A DNA stretch of 64,000 nucleotides from Sialis fuliginosa (Eukaryota > Arthropoda > Insecta > Megaloptera > Sialidae). Each line of letters starts with the position of its first letter. Position 1 is the first letter of the stretch. Below are positions 12,435 to 24,732 of this stretch, one piece after another. The stretch covers positions 9,424,001-9,488,000 of the forward strand of contig OY540812.1 of NCBI GenBank assembly GCA_961205875.1, written 5' to 3'. The translations under genes and the position numbers were made by a program. Under the pieces are notes generated by a model that saw nothing but the letters and a program-made list of their open reading frames with translations, was not told the DNA's origin and did no database searches.

Positions 12435-12888
12435 ATATTATATAAGCATTACTAACAGTAACAGAGGAAAAACTGAAAATAGCGCTCCCCTGGTGTTAGC
12501 GAGGAACTTTTTTTTTCGTCGACATGTCGATTTTGGCGCCTCTTAAAGTTTACTTTTGCCTCTTAAAGCTCTTCTATCCCCCATTTTAACTTTAGCTACT
12601 CCACAGATTACTAATGCTCTTTGGTATTTAGTGTAAAATAGTGTAGAGTAGATGAATAATCTGAAGTCTTGCTCCCTGGACAATTGACTATAATTATTTA
12701 TTATCAGTACAGGTACTATAAGTACAAAATAACATTCTACATACAATGAAACTAAAAGTCATAAATTTTAGTTACGTACGAAGAGTAAAAAGTAAAATTA
12801 ATGGTATAGTAAGTATAACTAAAAGAATAGTTTCTTTGAAATCGTTTATGTTGAAATATACCTAATAAAATATTTATACCCTATATAT

Positions 12889-13096
12889 AAAAACAAACTT
12901 GTTTGTTTAAACGTCAAAATTTATTAAAGAAGAGGAAACCGCAAGCTTTCGATTCACATGAATTTTATTGAGATAACGACATCTTTCTCAAATTTAAATC
13001 TTTATTAATAGCCTGACGATGATTCTGTGAATCGAAAGCTTGCGGTTTCCTCTTCTTTAATAAATTTTGACGTTTAAACAAACAAGTTTGTTTTTA
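12889..13096 (+). mobile_element. Penelope-like fold-back with hammerhead-type core
   Basis: Near-perfect inverted arms of about 68 bp (12889-12956 and 13027-13095) enclose a loop. The 16-bp TTATACCCTATATATA occurs on both sides (12875-12890 and 13125-13140) and may be a target duplication. At 13013-13037 the plus strand has CTGACGA, a 5-bp hairpin GATTC-TGT-GAATC, then GAAA, the core order of a hammerhead ribozyme. Related remnants are at 40784-40905 and 46486-46626. Confidence 0.55.
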
Positions 13097-14086
13097 TTTA
13101 TATTTAACGTCACTACTATTATATTATACCCTATATATATACTATGTATTGTATATAGGTAAAAATAGGTATACTGCAGGGCTCCCCCCAAAAGGATGAT
13201 GGGGTTAGCTGAATTTATTGTACTTGTGAGTATATTAACTTTATCAGAATATGTGTATGTAGTTTTTTTTAATATATATACTTTAATTTAGTTATAGACG
13301 TAGTTGATCGAAAATTTCTCCCCCACCTTCGATTGTATATTTAATATTTGCTGCCCTTTGAAATTTTTAAAAGTTGGCCCCTATGAATACGAATATATAT
13401 CTTATATTTGGAATGTCATGTATTTAAGTATGTAATAAATATTTTTAAGGTATTAATTTTCATTCGAAAAAAATATGATTAAGTACTTTCAATTATCAAA
13501 AAAGGAACAGAATGTTAGTCAAAAGAAACTGACATCTAGATTAATAATTTTACTCATGTAAAATAAAAACTGTATACAGTATACATATATATATTAGGTA
13601 TTATTAATGCACAAATATTTTGGTTGCCAATTATTTATAAGAGGCGCAAGAATAATCTTTAGTTTATAATTGATATAAAATTTTATATTGCACAGTAGAC
13701 ATTTTAGGCAACTGCCTATGGTCGCAAGGTATACGGGGAGGTCGAGCTGAGGAAATAAGTAAAAAAAATATATGTTTGTAAACCTTTTAATTACTTTCAC
13801 AATTAATTGAAGAGCAAAAAAATCTCCTTTTATGTTATAAACTTTTCAATTTTTTTAATGATTTTTAATAATTGGTAAGTCCGACCCTGAATACGTTTAA
13901 GATCGTCCCTTAAATATATAGATATCGGATGTTGTTTGGATTCCATATTAAATCGTTTCTTTGTTTTCATTTTTGTAGATAATTATTATGGACGTTATAT
14001 ACCTAATCTTTCTTCGGAGAAAAATGAAGATATTTCCTATTCCTAGTAGACACGTATTTACATATTAATATATATGTAGGTACCAT

Positions 14087-15475
14087 CAGTGGCGTCACTA
14101 GGGGGGTGCGGGGGGTGCGGACCGCACCGGGTGACACCATCACAAGGGGTGACACCCAAATGCAAAACATCACTATCTACGATTCTGTCACTCCATGAAA
14201 TTATTCTTATGCATTGTTTCACCTCAGCCGGCCCAGCGCACTATGGAAAATTTACTAACAACAACATATCATAAATGTTTTTTACTAAAGTCCCTACATA
14301 CATTATATTTTAATTTTATTTATTAGTTTAATGGTCAATCTTTATTCTTTACTATAATGCAGGAATTTCACATAATTTTATGTAAAAAGACTATTTTTGA
14401 AGCCTTACTGTTCATTATTTTTGTGGATTTTCAATTCAAACATGTTCGCTTCATCACTTTAAAAGTTAATTTTCTATAAAACTTTGTAGAAATATGTATA
14501 ATGTATTATACATTTCTGAAAAGCTCATCTTATGGAGATTTTAGGACAATTTTACGTTATTAATTATACGGTTCAGTTAACGATTAATTAATTGAACAAT
14601 AAAATAAGGGAGAAAAGAAAATTCTTCAAGTTCACCGAGACATTTGGCAGTCACCCACGCTTCCCCACGCTTTATATTTAATATAGATTTGTAGCTTAGG
14701 TGTTCATTCTAAACATTTATAAGAATTAGGTGCAGAAACGTGCGGTTTCCGAAGTTATCGGGAAAAAAGTCCGGAAACGGAAAACTGCAATTTATCGTGG
14801 TTTCAAATTTTGTCTATTTATAGCAATAGTTTGGTGTACCTATGTTTTTTAATTTATAATCAATTATTTATTGATACCTCGGCCTTAAAGTAATTTTGCA
14901 CTCATTTTGCGGTGAAAATGTTATCGGCAATTAATGCACACTGCACTTTCTGTAGTCATTCTCACTACGATTTATAAAAAAAGAGTTATTTCAAAATTTT
15001 TTATTGTATTTTAGGAGACCTATCAATAAATGACACCCCACTCAAAGGATAAGTGGGAAAAAATGTGAGTTCACTTTTCAGTCTATAAAAGGGGGGTCCA
15101 AAATATGTTTAACAATGTTTGTTATAATTTTCAGTGAATGTACTAATTAAAAGCTACATCCTAGAATTTTTTCAGATTTTTTTTATTAATGGCTTAGAAA
15201 ATAGAGGGGGGGAGACGCTTTTATAATGACTTTAAAGAGTAAATAAATCGTGATTGAAGGGTTAAATTCAAAACATGTATCAAAATACACGTTTTGTTGA
15301 ATTTTAGGAGACCTTTCTAACGACACCCCACTCAATGGGGTAGGAGAAATTTTTTTGAAAACACTTCATTTTATAGAAGGGGTGTAATTTTTTTTTTTTT
15401 CAAAAATCTTATCATTGAGGGGGGTGACACCATGAGTTACCGCACTAGGTGACACCAACCCTAGTGACGCCACTG
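14087..15475. mobile_element. hAT-like nonautonomous transposon (1389 bp)
   Basis: Ends CAGTGGCGTCACTAGG / CCTAGTGACGCCACTG, perfect inverse over 16 bp, flanked by the 8-bp duplication GGTACCAT (14079-14086 and 15476-15483). No transposase frame. The right half carries the same roughly 300-bp repeat as 4923-5622, twice in degenerate form (the GACACCCCACTCAA block at about 15029 and 15322). Confidence 0.85.
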
Positions 15476-17045
15476 GGTACCATATACGTATAATATACAT
15501 ATACTTACCGATTTCGTAATTTTTGTGTTTTCTTATATATTTATGATTTGATTGCTTGTTTTATTTTTTTCTGCTATATATAAAGTTTATAAACAACCGT
15601 ACTTGATTTTCTTATTAATATTAATTTATATTAAGATTCACTGAAACCGCATCGCATACCTATATTGGGTGGGTTTTTCTTCTAACGATGTATGTACTTA
15701 TATCTACCTGTTGACAATACCTACTTCACCAATCATCATCATGTAATTAGCAAATTAAGAAGACATAAACGTGCTTTGCTTGAAGTAATTTATGTCGATT
15801 TTTTCGTGAAATTATGGGTGGCTATGATTAGGGGAAAGCGCGGATCTAGGTTTATAATTTGGGAAGGGGGGGTCATGGACTGTGACATGGACAAAAACGT
15901 TACTGTGTGCGCCCCTGGCTACGATGCGTGGAGTACCTCAATATGAAAAAAAAATCTTAAATAATATTTTAAATAAAAACATATAAATGTCCTTTTTTGT
16001 TAAAATTGGTAACCGGTTGATAGCGAAAATACATACAAGCATGTGAAATGTTAAAATAGTTTACCCGATCTTCCGAATATTGGTAAGGAAGCAAAAATGC
16101 AATTAACAATGCAATTTTATCGTAGTTGTTTTCTTTCAAAATTTACTTTAAAAAATATATATACATAAAATAAATTATTATAGGTATAGTCAGTCATTCC
16201 ATTTTTCTTTTATGTTAGGATTGTAAGGGCAAGAAGAGAAACTGAAAAAATAGCCACCTACCACCTCTCTTTTGTATTATTTGTATACGGTGTTCTGTTA
16301 ACCCATTTAAACCTACTGTACCACATATAGTACATTTCTTCCTTAAAATCGGCTAGCTTTAAAGTCGTGGCAAATAACACATCGTTGAAGCGTCGCCGCG
16401 TTGACTTTGAGATTCTAAACCATGTGAAATATATGAGGACAGGACTTGTGCATTTAGATGGTGCCAGACTCATTCATTCATTTACACGGTTTGAATTCTC
16501 AAGGTTGACGTGGCGATACTGTGGTAACTCCCGCATTGAAATCTCCTACACATTATATATCATAATCATCTTAATTGACGTTATTTTTTTATAAAAATTA
16601 ACTTCATAACTGATTTTTGTTATGCAGCATTGTATCAACCCACACAAATATAATTTTTGAGTTATGAATGCAGTTTCATCAAAAATAAAGTTTACATTAT
16701 AGAGAATAACGCATGCGGTTATTAAAATTTTATTTAAATTATTAAATAAAAATCTAAAAGGCAGTTTAAGAATTTAGTTAGAGGTATTTAAAGTGATGAG
16801 CAAAAAAGGTCATTTGCACCAGATTTTTTTCAAAAGAAAACCGAAAAAGAACGGTCATTTGAAAACAATAAGCTATTTTTATTTTATTCTCCCAAAAAAA
16901 TCCTGGTCACGCCACTGGAAACAATACTGTAAAATATTGTTCGCAGCTAGTGTTGCGTCTATGCACTTCTTTAAAAAATTGCTATCACAGACAATATTTT
17001 ATTATTAATTACTTATAAGATTATTTTTGTAATTTCGCAGATATA

Positions 17046-17174
17046 CAGTGGCGCACCCAAGGATGGAGTTAAGGGTTAGACTCGCCAAATTTGAAAATAT
17101 ACATTAATTATAATATTACAAAAAAAGTTGATAACCCTCCCCCCCTCCCCGATTTTTTTCTAGGTGCGCCAATG
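17046..17174. mobile_element. Short hAT-like MITE (129 bp)
   Basis: Ends CAGTGGCGCACCCA and complement CATTGGCGCACCTA. Flanks CAGATATA and TAGATATG agree at six of eight positions, compatible with an old 8-bp target duplication. Confidence 0.55.
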
Positions 17175-18384
17175 TAGATATGTATACTTAATTTATTATC
17201 AATTAATAAATCAAAGAATTTCCTGATGCCAAATATATTTTTTTTGTATTAATTTTAATCAATAATAATTATAAATTATAGTATTATGTATTTAGTAATG
17301 GTATTATTATTAATAACATGTTATAATAAAAAATCTTGAAAACATTGTTATAAATATAAATAACTGTTAAAGGTATTAAAGCACTAATTAAAATTAATAG
17401 CATAAATTGGCCATCATTATAATATATTACTTACTATTAACTACAATCTCTACATACCTACCTACTTTATAATCATTCCAAATAAAGATCGTAAAAAACG
17501 GAGTCAACGTATAACAAAAGCCAGCCAAACGAGTAAAATCCTTTCGCAGGTAGTTGAAAGACTCGGCTTGTTTTGTTTTGTACAACAATGAATTTATTTT
17601 TTTGCAACAATAGACACAAACGTTTGAATTACCTATATTGGATATATACAGGGTTGATTAAGATTCAAACCACGACAATTTTGAAAACGGAAATGATGAC
17701 AAATGCCCACAAACAGACATGTCTGTGCGTCTGTCTGGCAAGGTCTTACTATTACCGCTATTACCTGTACAATGTGTGTGACTAATTACAAACAGTGTTC
17801 TTAGAAAGCAAAGGATATGCTTTCTTCTAAAGATGGTTATCTTAGCATAAAATGTATCTAAATTTAAACATTATAGATAGTTGTAAAATTTTTGTATCAG
17901 TAATGATTTTACTGTGCATCAGTGGCGTAGATAGCTTTTTACGATGGGGGGGGGGGATATGACTTAGTATTTAATCTCATATTTTTGGTTCAGGGACCCT
18001 CAATACGAGTTCGATTTTTGTCATGATTACTATACTTTATTATACAGTACATTTCATGTATGTATAAAAAAAAATATATAAAAAACGTTTACAAAAATTA
18101 ATTTGCCTTTTTATAACCGACTAAAAAGCTGAAAATAATATTCTATTAGACTCTTTTCGTACAACTATTGCATTTAAAAAAAAGTTGATTTTGTTCATAC
18201 TAGAAGAGTTTAAAAAAATGTCTCTGAGTTAAAAAAATGTCTTTGAGTTTTTAGTTATATAGTACATATGCAAAGAAAAAAATTCAAAATAGTAATATAT
18301 AATTTGTAAATATACCTCCTTGTTCTGTCCTGAATCCTTATCAACAAATAACCATTTTTAATTTCGTTTTTATGTCAAGTTAGC

Positions 18385-18605
18385 AGGCTGAGAGGGGCGG
18401 TAGATTTTTTAATTTAATATAGCATATTTAAAATAAAAAAAATAGGGAAACAAAAAATGAGGAACGCGACTAAAAAAAAAAAAAAAGGTCATCGGTTTTC
18501 AATGTATACATTATATTCTTCATATTTGTAAAGCGGCAATTATTTTTTACCCAGGGCGGAATTTTTTTTTTGGCCCAGGGCGCCACAACGTAAATACGCC
18601 ACTGC
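18385..18605. mobile_element. Partial copy of the 3713-4013 hAT-like family
   Basis: Shares GGGGCGGTAGATTTTTTAA, AACGCGACT-polyA-GGTCATCGG, GGCAATTATTTTTTACCCAG and the right end GTAAATACGCCACTG with the element at 3713-4013. The left terminus is missing or degraded. Confidence 0.6.
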
Positions 18606-18885
18606 AGTTAGTAATGATCGCTAGAAATATATTATTTGCTGTAAATTATCACTGAAACACATCACGTATATAGTATAACTAATATTTATAAACTTTAATA
18701 GATTTCGTTCTATTTAATAAATTTATATAGAACAGTGACGAGGCGTGAAATTTTTAATAAGCAAAGCTTATTTTGTCAATCCTCTCCCTCCTATTAACAA
18801 AAAAAACTAATTATGAAACACCTTAAATTCAAGCTTTTACTTTTTTAAATTCTTATATAAATATTTATATAGTGACTAAATGATT

Positions 18886-19615
18886 CTACGTCTTATTTTC
18901 TTGTATTTTAGTCGATATTTGTATGACGAGTGGAAGTTCACTGCAGGAAATTTCACTAAAAAATTTCGAATTTTTGATTACGTTAAAAGTATGTTTATTG
19001 TATAGAAAATGACGGGAAAAGTTGAAATTTTCAAACCGCAGGCCAGTATCTCAAACCGTTCTCGAGATATAGCCTCTCAAACTTTTAGTTTTTTCAAATT
19101 TTTGGAGAAAAAAGGCCATAACTTTTGAACGTGTGATCGGAATTGATTTTAGTTGACGGATTTGAAATCAACGTATCAAAATCTATATAATGACATGTAT
19201 AATACTTTAAAATCCGACAAAAAAATTTTGGCCAAAAATCGACATTTTTTTAAGGTATACCCCTTTGAATTTTTTCGATTTTTCGTGAAATTTTTTTTTT
19301 CGAGTTTTAAGGTATTATGCATGTCATTATATAGATTTTGACACGCTCGCTGATTCCAAATCCGTCAACTAAAATCAATTCCGACTACGCGTTCAAAAGT
19401 TAGAGCCATTTTTCTTCAAAATTTTGAAAAAACTGAAACTTTGAGAGGCTATATCTCGAGAACGGTTTGAGATACAGACCTGCGGTTTGAAAATTTCAAC
19501 TTTTCACGTCATTTTCTATACATTAAACATACCTTTAACGTAATAAAAAATTCGAAATTTTTTAGTGAAATTTCGTCATATAATATAGACTAAAATACAA
19601 GAAAATAAGACGTAG
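18886..19615. repeat. 730-bp near-complete inverted repeat (hairpin)
   Basis: From CTACGTCTTATTTTCTTGTA at 18886 to its inverse ending at 19615, the two halves match along nearly their whole length with a centre near 19255. Matching blocks include TTCGAATTTTT, GTTGAAATTTTCAAACCGCA, TCTCGAGATATAGCCTCTCA and AGTTGACGGATTTG. It is nested in the hAT-like element at 17920-20034. Confidence 0.8.
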
Positions 19616-22104
19616 AGGTATTATAGTTTTATAACTGAGCGTGTAAACTAATATTAAATGTTATTTTTGATTAAAATGTTTGAGTTGCGCATAAAGACGA
19701 ATATTCTAATAATATTTTTAAATTATTTATTAACTGAAACACAGATTTGTATTAATTTACCCATAAAGTAAGGGAAGCACTGCTTCCCCTGCTTCGCCAC
19801 TGATATAGAAGTATATAACTAGTAGATAAATTTATTTGTATGTTTAAAAAAAAAATTCTGCAGCCTAAAAATTACCCTTGCCCCCTCGGTCCGAGACTGC
19901 CCCACCGGAGCATTTTAGAAATCTGGCAACAAAATTTGTGTAGTATTATAAATTCTTTTGATCAACATAATTTTCGTAGACTCATGGGGGGGGGGGATTG
20001 ATCTCCTTGACCCCCCCCCCTATCAACGCCACTGCTGTGCATATAATTTGTGTTCTTAATCCAATTACGCAGGTTATGCCTATTTTTTATATAGTACATA
20101 CTTTGTTTTTAACTTTTTAAGGCCTGCTCAGAATTCAGATAAAAGAAATAATTTATGTTTTCATTTATAGAAACTGTTCGCAGACAACCCTATATTTAAC
20201 CTTCATCTCTTATGTATTTAAATTTTGCTTTTGTTTTGCTAACATTCTGAGAATTCGAGTTAGCGAGTTTGCAACGAAAAAACAACAACCCGTATAATAG
20301 AAAAACGAACATAGGTATTTTTTTTGTTTTATTTTTTTATAACATGTAGGTGCTATCAGTGGCGTAGCTATATATACATAGATACATTGTACGAAACCCT
20401 GATATAGACTTTTATCCAGACTCTTATTATTATGGATAAAAAAATATTTACATACCACACGCATAGTACGGGGGTTTGCAAAAAAAGACCCCCGCTTGTG
20501 GCGCAAAGCCTAGGGGGGAATAGCCGAAAGGGGCCGCCGACATGAATGACCAAAAAAATTTGTATTATTTTTAAAACAAATGTGCGGTTTACAATTTTTT
20601 TTTTTTTTTTTTTTAATTTAAATTATTGGCCATCGGGCGTAGCCCCTCAGCCAGACTTGAACTGTAGTGTATATACATATATAGGTATATATATATTTTT
20701 TTTTTTTCTTGTGTTTATTTTTATTTTTTATTTCTGTTGTTATTTTATGTTTTATTTATTTATTTTTTTCCTATTTTTGTTTGTTTATTTCTATTCTATT
20801 TGCTTACTACTTAATTAGTATAGACATCACTTGGGATTTTTGGATTGATGGATGAGGAGTTTGCTACCGGACCTGTCGGAGCAGGTTTGAAGACGAACAG
20901 TACGGTCGGGAATGTGGGTTTACATTAAAGGGTTCACACATTAGGATTTTTACAACTTAACTCCTATATTATCTATATATTCGTTCATAATGTCATATAC
21001 TGCGATTACAATTAAAAGAAATTAAACACTTTTTAATATAGTCCGTATAAATACAATTTAAAGTAAAAAATAATTGTGATGCTAGATGACCGATGATCGA
21101 GACACAGTGGCGCCGGAACCGGGGGGCAGTTTGTAAAAAACTGTGTAAACTGATGTTAAAGCTCACAAACAAATTATAAATATTAAAAATGTAACCGTGA
21201 ATCTAGTTAGAGACAAAGAAAAATAAAAAGTGAGTACAGTAAAACCTCGTTAGTACCTTTTTTTTCTTTTTTTACGTCCCGGCATTCTTCCAAAAGACTA
21301 CATGTTAAAATATTTTGTTAATACGTTTTTCTAGTTAGTTAGTACGTGTTTTTCCCCAGTCCCTTCAAAAACGTACTAACGAAGCTCCAGTTTATTTTTA
21401 TTTTTTAACAAATAATACGATATTAATCAAGCTAAAGAAAATTTAAGTCAATTTTCAGTTTTGAGAAACGCCAAGTAGTTAGATCAGCTTCATTTTTGAG
21501 GTTCGTACTGACCCCCCCACCCACGCGTTTTCATATGGGCAAAAAAAGCAATTGTCCAAACCAACATAAACTCATTACTATTGTAATATTATCGAAATAT
21601 AAGTTTGGCGCTCCTCCTGTTGGTGAAGGCCCCAAATCAATCTTTTATAAACTCATATGTAGTAATAAATTTAACCCTTTGAACGCTTATTTACTATATA
21701 CAAATATACATACAAACAGTATTATGTATCTCATGTCTCATACATTGATATAATAAAGTGAAAATTAATCAAAAAACTTTATTTTTATTTCGTTTTATTC
21801 AACCAAATTCAATGTTTACTTAACAATGAATATTATAAAAAGATACATATAATTATAAATATAACAGTAATGAGAAAAGATAGGTACCTACATTTTCTTA
21901 TTTGGACTTGAATCTAAAATAATATACAACTTTATTATGCATGCATACAATCTACTTCGTACAATATAATAATAATTAATAATGAATAATTTTATATGAT
22001 TCAGTCAATTTAAATAAGATACATAGATGTATAAAGGTACTGGAACATATATATTTTTCAAATCATAATCGAGAATAACAATTTAAGTTGTTATTGGTAG
22101 TTAT

Positions 22105-22305
22105 CAGTGACGTATTTTCCTAAGGGCGTAGGGGGCAATGGCCGGTCTCATTAAACATATATTTTTGTTCATATTCGTAAGTTGTAATGTCTAATTCTAA
22201 GAGTAATAAATAACTATAGAAACAAAGTATAAGTTTATATTTGTCATCTCATAAAAGTGACCGATCATATTCGCCCAGGGCGCAAAATTTAGAAATATGT
22301 CCCTG
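22105..22305. mobile_element. Small hAT-like MITE (201 bp)
   Basis: Left end CAGTGACGTATTTTCC, right-end complement CAGGGACATATTTCT. Flanks GTAGTTAT and ACAGTTAT match at six of eight positions. Confidence 0.6.
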
Positions 22306-22618
22306 ACAGTTATACTTGAGTTATTCAAAAGCTAAAGCGAGAATTACACATTTTTATGATTTTCTAATTTTTAGAAATGTTTGCTTTTGAATAGCCCGTG
22401 CTATTATTAAACAGCTTTATTCATTAGCTCTTAAAGTCTTAGCAATTAAGATACCATTTCAGCAACAAAAAATCCAAATCGTGTAATTAAGTCAAAACAG
22501 CTGTTGATATTGAGCCTTAATTGTTTTAAAGAAAACCTTTCAATTCAAGTGTTATATTTATTCTGTTAACAAATTTGATAGCTATAAATAATAAATATTT
22601 ACAATGTATTATATTTAT

Positions 22619-23950
22619 GGGTCAATCCATATGAAGTGGTCCGTCGTTGCTCGATCGTTCTAAAAAATCGATTTTTGTGTGTAACATGTTGGTAGTTCGA
22701 AATGGCCATTATTTTAATTTTATTATTTGTTTTCACGTGACAACCATATTTGTTCTACAGGTTTGCGTAAACTAGAATATCTCAGCTTCTAGACATTTTT
22801 ACCTAAATGTAATCCTAAAGGGTGAACGCCTTAAGGTAGGATCCCTGGTTGAAGCATAAAAAAATTACGATTTTTTAAACTGTTGTAGCTGTCATTTTTC
22901 AATTTATCAACTCGGGGTTTTCTTTACGTTAAAGTAGACGTAATTTACTAACTTTTTCCGTCCTTGTTCATGTCTCTATATATTTTTATCCCCCCCTCCC
23001 AGAGCCCACAAAATGGCTTCACAAAAATGAGTAGGTAAACGAGTGGCTACCTAACTCGAGAACGAAAGGTCGTATCGAAAATAATAAAAATGCATATTGT
23101 CAAGAATTACGCCAGGAAGGTCCCTTCGTACGGAAAACCGCAAATATTAAAAATTGTCCGATTGTCGCGAATTTTTCAAAAAAAGTTCAAAAATGTCCAT
23201 TTTTGGAGCTGTTTTTCGCCCTCCCCCGAAAATGAAGTTAGGAAAAAATCCGTACGAGGGGACCTGCCCCTAAGTATAATGAACAAAATGAATCAAACCC
23301 CATCTCGATACGACTTCTCGTTTTTGAGTTATGTGGCCACTCAGTTCAAAAAAAGTCATTTCGAGAAAAATGTATTTAAAGTCCGGCAGCTGCACAGCGC
23401 CGCGCATGTATATAGTCATATATAGCACTATAACAACAACAATAATTCGAATTTCGAAAAATCCTTTTAGGAGATGATTTTTGATGATATTTAGACATTT
23501 ATGAACAAAAAAAAAATCGAAAAAAATTTTTTTTTAACCAGGGACCCTACCTTAATTCAGTTTTTTTTTTAAAAACATGTTTTTGCAAAAAAGGGAAAAG
23601 TTAACAAGTCAAATTATTTTTTACAAATATGTAGGTGGGTACTAGTTGTATTCACACACCATAGCTCAACTCTGAGACGTCCCCCCCTTTTTTAAAAAAA
23701 TTCTCAAAATTTGAAAATTCGAGAAAATGCTAAGCTAAATAACTCTGGTAGGGAACCAGATAAAAATCTGAAATTTTAGCCTATAATAGAACTACGTAAT
23801 GTTATTATGTATCAAAAATTTTGAGATTGAGATTTAACTACAAGCAAAGTAAGTAATTAAAGCAGGTAAATACACACAAAAAATATTTTTTTTTAGAATA
23901 GACAAGCAACCATTTAATTTAATTCTGTACCACTTGATATGGATTGACCC
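22619..23950. mobile_element. Inverted-repeat transposon, GGGTCAATCCATAT ends (1332 bp)
   Basis: Terminal repeats of about 24 bp: left GGGTCAATCCATATGAAGTG, right complement GGGTCAATCCATATCAAGTG, with one mismatch. No clear target duplication. A 111-codon open frame at 23090-23425 has no recognisable domain and is not called. Superfamily not assigned. Confidence 0.65.
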
Positions 23951-23964
23951 TAATTATTTTTTAA

Positions 23965-24664
23965 GGGGGCAGACCCATTTTTAGGATATTTTTTTTGGCC
24001 ACGCATTAAAATAATTAATAACAAATGTTTTTCCACATTAAAGATAGGTATGTATTTACAGAAAACATTGTAATTTTTTTATGGCAAAATATTAAAAAAT
24101 AAGTGGGATACAACAAATTTGGGAGGGGTCAAAAAAAAAGTGTTTTGCCATGATCACTGCTGCTCGTCACTAAATCATCTGAAATAAAAAAAAACAATAG
24201 GGATCATTAGCTAATGACATAATGCTCCGGATGAATGAAGGGATTTGAAAAATTTTGAATTTTCACAAAATGGCAGATATTGAAAATCAAAGTTCTTTAT
24301 TCGACTAAAATTTCACTCGTATTTTCGGCTATAAAAAAAATAATAATCGTCCAAAAAAAAAATCCTTCGTTCATCCGGAGGACAATCATGTATAGAATAA
24401 GTGAGAAAAATTTCAAACCGATCGGCAAAGCCGTTCTCAAGTTACAGTGATCACCGACTTCGTAAACATGGCTTCGAGAAAAACGCGTTTAAAGTTTTCA
24501 GTACGATTTGCATGCAGATAAAAAATTTATTTTGGAACTTACACTGAATTGTCTATGGACAGGACATTTGTCTGAAATTTTCAGAGAATACTTTTGAAAT
24601 ATTCTACTTTGAGAAAATGCAAAAAAAAATGGATTTTTTCAAAATTCTAACTTGGTCTGCCCCA
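23965..24664. mobile_element. TTAA-flanked MITE (piggyBac/Kolobok-type target), 700 bp
   Basis: Ends GGGGGCAGACC and complement TGGGGCAGACC, with TTAA on both sides (23961-23964, 24665-24668). No transposase. It starts only 14 bp after the preceding inverted-repeat transposon. Confidence 0.65.
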
Positions 24665-24666
24665 TT

Positions 24667-24732
24667 AAGAAAAATGATTATAATTATAATTATATTATAA
24701 TTATAATTGATTATATTATAATTATAATTAAA
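24667..24732. repeat. AT-rich tandem palindrome (TTATAATTATAA units)
   Basis: Repeated TTATAATTATAAT units in both orientations directly after the TTAA element; simple-sequence DNA. Confidence 0.6.

Larger units (their letters stand above)
17920..20034. mobile_element. hAT-like nonautonomous transposon (2115 bp) with nested repeats
   Basis: Left end CAGTGGCGTAGATAG, right-end complement CAGTGGCGTTGATAG, each followed inward by a G-run (as C-run on the right). A perfect 8-bp duplication CTGTGCAT flanks it (17912-17919, 20035-20042). It contains part of the 3713-type element and a 730-bp hairpin. No transposase. Confidence 0.8.

Noticed and set aside
15692-15946. 84-codon plus-strand frame
   Set aside because: It runs into GC-rich transposon-end sequence (GCGCCCCTGGCTACG); no homology recognised.
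16258-16594. Overlapping frames on both strands around 16.3-16.6 kb
   Set aside because: The segment is GC-richer than its flanks but no family could be named and no splice sites join it; perhaps an old transposon.
12013-20000. CRISPR array or tRNA genes in the repeat-rich interval
   Set aside because: Repeats are inverted or dispersed rather than regularly spaced, and no cloverleaf with A/B boxes was recognised.
20368-20553. Minus-strand frame slightly like the lectin signal exon (CATSGGLFLQTPVLC)
   Set aside because: The resemblance is not in an equivalent frame and there is no donor; the GC-rich patch looks like a repeat end.
23090-23425. 111-codon frame inside the GGGTCAATCC element
   Set aside because: No transposase motif; such frames are common in long GC-richer repeat interiors.
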